DNA of 11,476 nucleotides from Nostocoides sp039812405 (GTDB lineage Bacteria; Actinomycetota; Actinomycetes; Actinomycetales; Dermatophilaceae): assembly GCA_039812405.1 (NCBI GenBank), contig JBDIAL010000116.1, forward strand, positions 1-11,476, written 5' to 3'. The notes beneath the pieces were generated by a model, which saw only the letters and a list, made by a program, of their open reading frames with translations, did no database searches and was not told the origin of the DNA. Below are positions 6,651-11,476 of this stretch, piece after piece; positions within the stretch are counted from its first letter, which is position 1; each line of letters begins with the position of its first letter. A program made the position numbers and the translations under genes.

Positions 6651-6806
6651 TGGGAAGCCCTTCGTCTCGGAGGGCCAGGCAGACCCTCGGCGAAGGTGCA
6701 TCGCAGGAGGCCGTGGCACGGGGTGTGCGCCTGGCGGAAATCCTGCGAGGCGAGTACGAGACTCGCTAGAGGATCGAAGACTCGATCCCTTCGGAGCGGA
6801 AGCTCC
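6651..6806 (-). promoter_or_regulatory. Structured 5' leader / operator region of the efflux operon
   Basis: This gene-free stretch upstream of the SnoaL-like gene is dense in inverted repeats: GGAGC/GCTCC (6793-6797, 6802-6806), GGATCGA/TCGATCC (6771-6777, 6782-6788), GCGAGT/ACTCGC (6750-6755, 6761-6766), and a longer-range TCGCAGGA/TCCTGCGA (6701-6708, 6741-6748). The first three are centred about 20-21 bp apart, and two of them contain a related core (CGAGACTCG; CGAAGACTCG). They could be operators for the two AraC proteins on one face of the helix, or successive hairpins of an RNA leader in the minus-strand transcript. Promoter boxes upstream (TTGATG and TAGGAG on the minus strand around 6805-6830) are weak guesses. 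Confidence 0.5.
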
Positions 6807-6980
6807 TAAACATTGGTTTCCGGCATCAACCCTACCAGGGGCGATGACGGCCATGCAGGGAACAGTCTGGCGCTGCTTCGTATGTGCGGTGCAACACGGC
6901 AGATGTCGCCGCCCGGCTCTCCTCGCGCTGAGGCTCTGCCCATTATTCTCTGGCCTACGACAGACGGGATGCACGTATCT

Positions 6981-7032
6981 TACGGCGGGGCCGTAGTGCG
7001 CACCTCTCTCACGAGACGACTCGTGAGGGAGG
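6981..7032 (+). promoter_or_regulatory. Relaxase leader: small palindrome and strong RBS-masking hairpin
   Basis: TACGGC/GCCGTA (6981-6986, 6990-6995) is followed by a 13-bp stem: 7003-7015 pairs with 7020-7032 around the loop ACGA, with one T/G position that would be a wobble in RNA. The right arm contains AGGGAGG (7026-7032), a strong Shine-Dalgarno sequence five bases before the GTG at 7038, so the hairpin would hide it. A -10-like TATCTT lies at 6976-6981, without a good -35. The same hairpin, just upstream of a relaxase gene, could also be part of oriT. The two readings cannot be separated from sequence. Confidence 0.6.
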
Positions 7033-7037
7033 CCAGC

Positions 7038-10000
7038 GTGAAGGGCGGGGTGCGCTTGTTCCACGGCAGCGGCGCTGCCGCGCGCGCCTATGTCGAGGCC
7101 GACCGCTCCCGCGCGGACGAGTACTACCTCGGCGCAGACCAGGCCGTGGCCGAGTACGCCGTGATCGCCGCGACCGGCGAGGCCACCGCCGCCCGATCAC
7201 TGACCGCCGACGAGTACGAAGCCTGGGTCGATTGGATCAACCCGGACACCGGCGAGTCGATGGGCACCCCGCGCAAACCGGGCAAGGCGCGTCGGGGGTC
7301 GCCGTTGTTCGCGGAGATGACGGTCAACGCTCCCAAGTCGTTGTCGGTCGCCGCCGCCCTGCATCCCGACGTGTCCGACGCTCTCGACCGGGCGCAGCAG
7401 GACGCGGCGCGGGAGATTCAACGGTTCCTCGGCCAGCACTCGGTCACGTTGGCGGGGCCGCGCGGCGCGCAGGAGGTTCTTCCGGTCGAGCACATGCAGA
7501 CGGTCGCGATCACGCACAAGACCTCGCGTGCGGGTGATCCGCACCGGCATATCCACTTCCAGATCGGTACGCGGGTGTGGGCGGGCGGGAAGTGGCGGGC
7601 GCTGACCACGGCGGCGTTGTTCCAGCAGCAGGGAGCGATCCGTGCCCTCGGTACGGCGGTGATCGCCGCGCACCCGCAGCTCGCGCAGACCCTCACAGCG
7701 CACGGCCTGACTCTCGACCCTGTATCGGGTGAGGTCGCGGAGTTGGAGCTGTTCAACGGCGTCATGTCGAAGCGGTCGGCGCAGATCAGACGCAACCTGC
7801 AACGTATGGAGGCCGAGTGGAAGCAGGCGCATCCCAGTGAGACGCCTGGCCCGGCGTTGACGGCGAGGATGCAGGACGCGGCGTGGGCGTTCCAGCGGCC
7901 CGGCAAGAAGCCCGCCGACCTGAAGAACGAGCAGTGGTGGCAGCAGGAACTCCGAGACGCCGGCTACGACCCCGACACCTTGCAGCACCGCGACACTGTT
8001 GCGTCGGCGGCGCTGGACGACCTCGGCGTGCAGCAGGTGGCGAGTCGTGCGCTGGATCGCTGCGCGGCGTCTGCAGCGACCTGGACACCGCACACCGTGC
8101 GGGAGCACGTCACACGCATCACGACCGAGGCGGGCGTGCATGCGACGCCGCAGGAGTTGCGGGAGTTCATCGACCTTGCGACCGGCCTCGCCGCCTCGGA
8201 TTGTTTCTCGGTGCTGCCCCCGGGCATGGTGCAACCCGAGCACGTCGCGCATCTCACCAGTCTTGGCGTGGTCGCTGCCGAGACCGCGCTGCGCGACCAG
8301 CTCACCGCCGCCGTGCCGGAGCGCGAGCCGAAGCACCCGAGCGTCGCTGAGGCCGCACGCAAGGCAGGCCTGGATACCGGGCAGACCGTCGCCGCTGGCG
8401 CGGTAGCCTCGGCCGATCCGTTGGTGATCGTGGAGGGCGCGGCCGGGGCGGGCAAGACGACGATGCTCGGGGTCGCCATCAGCGTGGCCGCCGAGCACGG
8501 CAGAGCGTCGCGTGTGGTTGCGCCGACGTTGCGGGCGGCGCAGGTCGCGCACGACGAACTCGGAGTGCCCGCAACCTCGGTCGCTGCGCTCGTCTATGCA
8601 CATGGGTGGCGGTGGAACGAGGACGGCGCATGGACACGCCTCGCAGTGGGCGACCTCGACGCCGACACCGGGCGCGCCTACACCGGCCCGGCGAAAGACG
8701 CCGTGCTGTCGCGGGGTGAGCGGGTGATCGTGGACGAGGCGGGCATGCTTGACCAAGACACCGCCCGAGCCTTGCTCACCGTTACCGCCGAGGCGGGGGC
8801 GTCGGTGGCGCTCGTCGGCGACCGCGCACAACTGCCCGCTGTCGGTCGTGGCGGTGTGCTCGACATGGCCGCCCAGATTCGCGGCCGCACCTACGACATG
8901 GCCGAGCTGCACCGGTTCGCCGACTCCGACTACGCCGCGTTGACGTTGCGGATGCGCGACCGCGAGAACCCCGGCGACGTGTTCGACCGGCTCGCAGCGA
9001 TGAACCTCGTCACCCTGCATGCCGATGATGAGCAGGCCCGCGAGCACATCACCGACCACGCCCAGGACGGCGAGGCGATCACGGTGGCCACGAACTACGA
9101 GGCGGCAGCGTTGAACGAGCGCGTCCGCGCCGGGAAGGTCGAGCGCGGCGAGGTCGACGACACCGTGACCGCGACCGGCAGCGACGGCCTCAGTATCGGT
9201 CGGGGTGATGTGATCCAGACGCGCAAGAACGACAGCGATGTGGGCGTGGCGAACCGGCAACAGTGGATCGTGCAGCACGTCGAGGATGACGGCACCGTCT
9301 ACGCCCGCGAGGTCGGCAGCGGACGCAAGAGCCCCCGCACCGTCGCCCTGCCCGCTGAGTATGTGGGAGAGCATGCGCACCTGTCCTACGCTGCGACCGC
9401 CTACGGCATCCAAGGCGCAACCGTCGATACCTCACACACGATCCTGTCCGAGGCGACGAGCGCAGCAGGCGTCTACGTCGGCATGACGAGAGGCCGCGAG
9501 ACGAACCGGCTCCACGTCATCGCTGCGAACCTCGCGGATGCCAGGGCGCAGTTCATCGAGGCGCTGGAACGCGACCCCGCCGACCGGGGCCTTGACCACG
9601 CCACCCAGCAAGCGACCGAAGCCGTGCGCGGACTCGTCGCAGATGGCCCCGTGCGCCTCGTCACCGAAGAACTCGCACGCCTCGACCACGAAGCCGAGCG
9701 TGCCGAGCGGCAGGCGGAACGGTGGGAGCAGATCGCCGCCCGCCTCGACGCCCAACGCGCCACGCACCAGGCGGAGGATGACGAGAGCACCGCCGCGCTC
9801 CGCAAGGCCGAAGATACCGCCCACCAAGTGCGTGCCGAAGTCACCAGGCCGTTGACGATGCAGGCCGAGCATGATGGTGCGGCCTACCTCGCCGCCGTCG
9901 AGGGCGAGGCGACCGCGAGTGCCCGGCTGGTTACCGCAGGCAGGTTCGGCAGGCGCAAGGCACGGGCTGAGCACCGCGCCGCGACCGGACGCACTCAGGC

Positions 10001-10493
10001 ATTGCGCGGGCAGGTCAGCAGCGAATGGGGCACCATCCCGCCCAACGCCGACCGCCTCCCCGAGTGGGCGAGCAGCGTAGCCAAGAGACGCGCCGAGGCC
10101 GACCCGCGCGTGGCCGACGCCGCGCAGACTGTGGAGACAGCACGAACGAGCAGGGAGGCGGTACAGGAGCGTCATGAGCAGGAACACCTGGCGTTGCTGG
10201 TCAGCGAGTACGGGGTAGAACGAGTCCGCCGCGACCACCTCGGCATGCGTGTGACCAACCCCCACCGCAACGCCCAAGATGCCCGCACCCGAGCCGCCCT
10301 GATCCGAGCCGACGCCGACGAGCTGCGCAGCCTCCCCGTCACCGAGGCGGCAGAACGCATCGAGGCCAAGCGCGTCGAGCAGGAGCATGCCCGGCAACGA
10401 GCAGCGGAGCGGGCGCGGCAACTCCACGACCCGTTCGAGCACGACCCCCACCGCACCGACCCACGACGCGACGGGCCAATGCTCGGGAGGTAA
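7038..10493 (+). CDS. traA: MOB_F-type conjugative relaxase-helicase (TraA/TrwC family)
   Basis: The complete protein has 1151 residues. Relaxases of this type nick one strand at oriT, stay bound to the 5' end and unwind the strand for export. The N-terminal TrwC domain carries candidate catalytic tyrosines Tyr18 and Tyr29-Tyr30 (ARAY..., DEYYLG) and the metal-binding histidines His169, His171, His173 (PHRHIHF). The RecD-like SF1 helicase has Walker A GAAGAGKTT (467-475), Walker B VIVDEAGML (Asp566-Glu567), motif III GDRAQLPAVG (from 594), motif V YAATAYGIQG (from 784) and motif VI YVGMTRGR (from 813). Residues from about 850 are charged, probably coiled-coil, ending in a polar tail. GTG 7038 was chosen because AGGGAGG lies five bases upstream and the family start (KGGVRLFHGSG) follows; the frame is open back to 6813. 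It is homologous but clearly not identical to the interrupted host gene. No coupling protein or secretion genes accompany it. Confidence 0.95.
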   Translation: MKGGVRLFHGSGAAARAYVEADRSRADEYYLGADQAVAEYAVIAATGEATAARSLTADEYEAWVDWINPDTGESMGTPRKPGKARRGSPLFAEMTVNAPKSLSVAAALHPDVSDALDRAQQDAAREIQRFLGQHSVTLAGPRGAQEVLPVEHMQTVAITHKTSRAGDPHRHIHFQIGTRVWAGGKWRALTTAALFQQQGAIRALGTAVIAAHPQLAQTLTAHGLTLDPVSGEVAELELFNGVMSKRSAQIRRNLQRMEAEWKQAHPSETPGPALTARMQDAAWAFQRPGKKPADLKNEQWWQQELRDAGYDPDTLQHRDTVASAALDDLGVQQVASRALDRCAASAATWTPHTVREHVTRITTEAGVHATPQELREFIDLATGLAASDCFSVLPPGMVQPEHVAHLTSLGVVAAETALRDQLTAAVPEREPKHPSVAEAARKAGLDTGQTVAAGAVASADPLVIVEGAAGAGKTTMLGVAISVAAEHGRASRVVAPTLRAAQVAHDELGVPATSVAALVYAHGWRWNEDGAWTRLAVGDLDADTGRAYTGPAKDAVLSRGERVIVDEAGMLDQDTARALLTVTAEAGASVALVGDRAQLPAVGRGGVLDMAAQIRGRTYDMAELHRFADSDYAALTLRMRDRENPGDVFDRLAAMNLVTLHADDEQAREHITDHAQDGEAITVATNYEAAALNERVRAGKVERGEVDDTVTATGSDGLSIGRGDVIQTRKNDSDVGVANRQQWIVQHVEDDGTVYAREVGSGRKSPRTVALPAEYVGEHAHLSYAATAYGIQGATVDTSHTILSEATSAAGVYVGMTRGRETNRLHVIAANLADARAQFIEALERDPADRGLDHATQQATEAVRGLVADGPVRLVTEELARLDHEAERAERQAERWEQIAARLDAQRATHQAEDDESTAALRKAEDTAHQVRAEVTRPLTMQAEHDGAAYLAAVEGEATASARLVTAGRFGRRKARAEHRAATGRTQALRGQVSSEWGTIPPNADRLPEWASSVAKRRAEADPRVADAAQTVETARTSREAVQERHEQEHLALLVSEYGVERVRRDHLGMRVTNPHRNAQDARTRAALIRADADELRSLPVTEAAERIEAKRVEQEHARQRAAERARQLHDPFEHDPHRTDPRRDGPMLGR

Positions 10494-10539
10494 CCAGCCG
10501 CACTCGCGCCTATGAAACCAGACTCCCTAGGATTGGCGT

Positions 10540-11040
10540 ATGAGCAATACCCGCACCTCTGGCTCCCACGACGAAGCACCCTTGATCGTGAGCGAACTCG
10601 GGCACGAGGATGCGGGCGAGATGCTGACGCTTCAGCGAGCCGCATACCTCACCGAAGCCGCCGCACACAACGACTTCGATCTCCCGCCGCTGACACAGAC
10701 ACTCACTGAACTCGAAGACGAACTTGCCGACCCCACCGTGACGGCTCTCGGTATCCGTGAGAACGGGCGACTCATCGGAGCAGTCCGTCTACGCCGCTCT
10801 GGGAGCGTGGTCGAACTCGGGCGGCTCATCGTCGCTCCCGACCAGCAGGGCCAGGGTATTGGCACCCGGCTCCTGCTCCATGCCGAGACGGTGCACCCCG
10901 AGGCACAGGAGATGCGGCTGTTCACAGGCGAGCACAGCATCGCCAACATCCGCCTCTACACTCACCACGGCTACCACGAGACCAGTAGGACACCGGCGGG
11001 CGACTACCAACTCGTCCACCTCACAAAGACCCTCCAGTAG
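10540..11040 (+). CDS. GNAT-family N-acetyltransferase
   Basis: The 166-residue protein has a single GNAT fold: SELGHEDAGEMLTLQRAAY at the N-terminus, the central strands TALGIRENGRLIGAVRLRR and VVELGRLIVAPD, the acetyl-CoA pyrophosphate-binding loop QQGQGIGTRLL (about residues 105-115), and the C-terminal NIRLYTHHGYHET. It would transfer an acetyl group from acetyl-CoA to an amine; the substrate may be a small molecule, a drug, a protein or charged tRNA. ATG 10540 has AGGA about seven bases upstream. It follows the relaxase by 46 bp in the same direction, so co-transcription is possible, with a weak TATGAA element in the gap as an alternative promoter. It is the last gene before attR. There is no adjacent ribbon-helix-helix partner gene, which argues mildly against a toxin-antitoxin GNAT. 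Confidence 0.9.
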   Translation: MSNTRTSGSHDEAPLIVSELGHEDAGEMLTLQRAAYLTEAAAHNDFDLPPLTQTLTELEDELADPTVTALGIRENGRLIGAVRLRRSGSVVELGRLIVAPDQQGQGIGTRLLLHAETVHPEAQEMRLFTGEHSIANIRLYTHHGYHETSRTPAGDYQLVHLTKTLQ

Positions 11041-11048
11041 ACTGGTCT

Positions 11049-11062
11049 TGCGCACACGCGCA
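11049..11062 (+). repeat. Small inverted repeat in the element's right end
   Basis: TGCGC (11049-11053) and GCGCA (11058-11062) flank ACAC, nine bases after the GNAT stop and 14 bases before the outer attP arm at 11076. It may be a weak terminator hairpin for the GNAT transcript or an accessory site near the recombination site. No T-run follows. The rest of 11041-11075 shows nothing further. Confidence 0.3.
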
Positions 11063-11075
11063 CGATCACAGGTGA

Positions 11076-11119
11076 GTGCGTTTGGGGCACCTCGGCTACG
11101 CCACCACCGTCCACGGCGC
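11076..11119. other. attR: attR: element/host right junction
   Basis: The junction has 21 bp on either side of TA (11097-11098). The left half belongs to the element: GTGCGTTT (11076-11083), five bases, then ACCTCGGC (11089-11096). These are the exact reverse complements of the left-end blocks AAACGCAC and GCCGAGGT. The right half is host coding sequence that starts with CGCCACCACC and reads in frame into helicase motif V. The junction bases before TA differ from attL (GGC versus GCC), which places the exchange at CTA and not at the nearby shared CTCG. Confidence 0.85.
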
Positions 11120-11438
11120 CCAAGGCGAGGCCGTAGACCGAGCGCATCTCGCCATCGGCGAAACGACCGGAGCAGCCGCCGCCTACGTCGCCATGACACG
11201 CGGCAGGCACGACAACACCGCCCATCTGGTCGCCGAGACCGTCGAGGACGCCCGCCAGCAGTGGGTCGCGGTGTTCGGTCGCGACCGCGCCGACCTCGGT
11301 CCCGCCCACGCCAAGCGGCAGGCCCTCGATGCCGTCGACCGCTACGGCAGCCAGAGGCGTCGTCAGCCCCCGGAAGACCCGTACCGTCGCCAGATGCTGA
11401 GTGGCGATTCTCGGTCGTCCGGCGGGATCGGTTTCTGA
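11097..11438 (+). pseudogene. traA: 3' part (interrupted) of resident MOB_F relaxase-helicase gene
   Basis: Read in frame from TAC at 11097, this encodes about 113 residues beginning YATTVHGAQGEAVDRAH (helicase motif V), then AAAYVAMTRGRHDNTAH (motif VI) and a short hydrophilic tail ending GGIGF before TGA 11436-11438. It continues the protein of bases 1-240 exactly: joined at TA, the sequence reads VEL-AYATT. The element's own relaxase has the parallel stretch YAATAYGIQGATVD and YVGMTRGRETN. A GTG at 11076 inside attR leaves an open frame into it, but no good ribosome-binding site is seen, so independent expression is unlikely. The tail after motif VI is much shorter than that of the cargo relaxase. 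Bases 11439-11476 show no feature. Confidence 0.9.
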
Positions 11439-11476
11439 GGCCGGGGTTTGCGTTTGCGGATCGGCTTCCACTCGAC

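Larger units (their letters stand above)
242..11097. mobile_element. Integrative mobilizable element inserted in a relaxase gene by a serine recombinase
   Basis: Measured from crossover to crossover the element is 10,856 bp. Its limits follow from three observations. The flanking host gene halves rejoin in frame when the interval is removed. Both edges carry CTA (240-242 and 11096-11098). The element's two ends form a near-perfect inverted repeat when circularised. It carries a large serine recombinase at the left end, a minus-strand efflux operon, its own full-length relaxase-helicase and a GNAT gene at the right end. No type IV secretion, coupling-protein or replication-initiator gene is present, so transfer would need a helper conjugative system. 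That system is plausibly the plasmid or ICE whose relaxase gene it occupies. The boundaries are well supported; calling it mobilizable is inference from gene content. Confidence 0.9.

Noticed and set aside
6740..6806. tRNA-like fold (TCGA-containing stem loops)
   Set aside because: The hairpins do not fit a cloverleaf: there is no acceptor stem closing them and no proper anticodon or T-loop sequence.
6813..7037. N-terminal extension of the relaxase by 75 codons
   Set aside because: The open frame continues upstream, but it lacks a ribosome-binding site and crosses the palindromes. The family start and AGGGAGG point to GTG 7038.
7197..9413. 738-codon open frame on the minus strand
   Set aside because: It lies wholly antisense to the relaxase-helicase, whose motifs are unmistakable. 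Its translation is rich in Arg/Gly/His without domains, as expected for a shadow frame in GC-rich DNA.
1..10493. The host relaxase fragments as a recent duplicate of the cargo relaxase
   Set aside because: The overlapping regions share motifs but differ at many residues and in C-terminal length, so they are distant homologues and not a recent copy.
11076..11438. Independent small gene starting at GTG 11076
   Set aside because: The first seven codons are element DNA of attR, there is no well-placed ribosome-binding site, and the remainder is the continuation of the interrupted host helicase.

Overview
The window is high-GC DNA with actinobacterial features: GC-rich codon third positions, a TrwC/TraA-type relaxase-helicase, a large serine recombinase and AraC-regulated efflux. 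A species cannot be named from the sequence alone. Nearly the whole window is one integrated mobile element of about 10.86 kb. It is flanked by two halves of a single host gene: bases 1-243 and about 11097-11438 are the 5' and 3' parts of a MOB_F-type conjugative relaxase-helicase (TraA/TrwC family) cut between helicase motifs. Both edges share the trinucleotide CTA (240-242 and 11096-11098). Joining the host halves there restores an open frame reading VELAYATTVHGAQG through helicase motif V. Joining the element's own ends produces a highly symmetric attP centred on TA, with an 18-bp perfect palindrome.

Layout of the element, left to right: a large serine recombinase gene (300-1880) next to attL; a 680-bp spacer (1881-2560) with GC-rich terminator-like hairpins, a perfect DnaA-box match and five related long palindromes; a minus-strand drug-efflux operon (6650 down to 2561) of a SnoaL-like protein, a DHA2-type MFS exporter and two paralogous AraC regulators; a 387-bp divergent intergenic region (6651-7037) with a structured leader for the efflux operon and a strong hairpin over the relaxase ribosome-binding site; a complete relaxase-helicase (7038-10493); a GNAT acetyltransferase (10540-11040); and attR.

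The element looks like an integrative mobilizable element. It has its own integrase and relaxase but no coupling protein, mating-pair genes, replication initiator or recognisable excisionase here. Its most striking property is that it lands in, and inactivates, the relaxase of a presumably conjugative plasmid or ICE while bringing a homologous relaxase of its own. The inference is that it takes over the DNA-processing step of the resident's conjugation machinery. The efflux operon and the GNAT gene are accessory cargo that may help the host cell.
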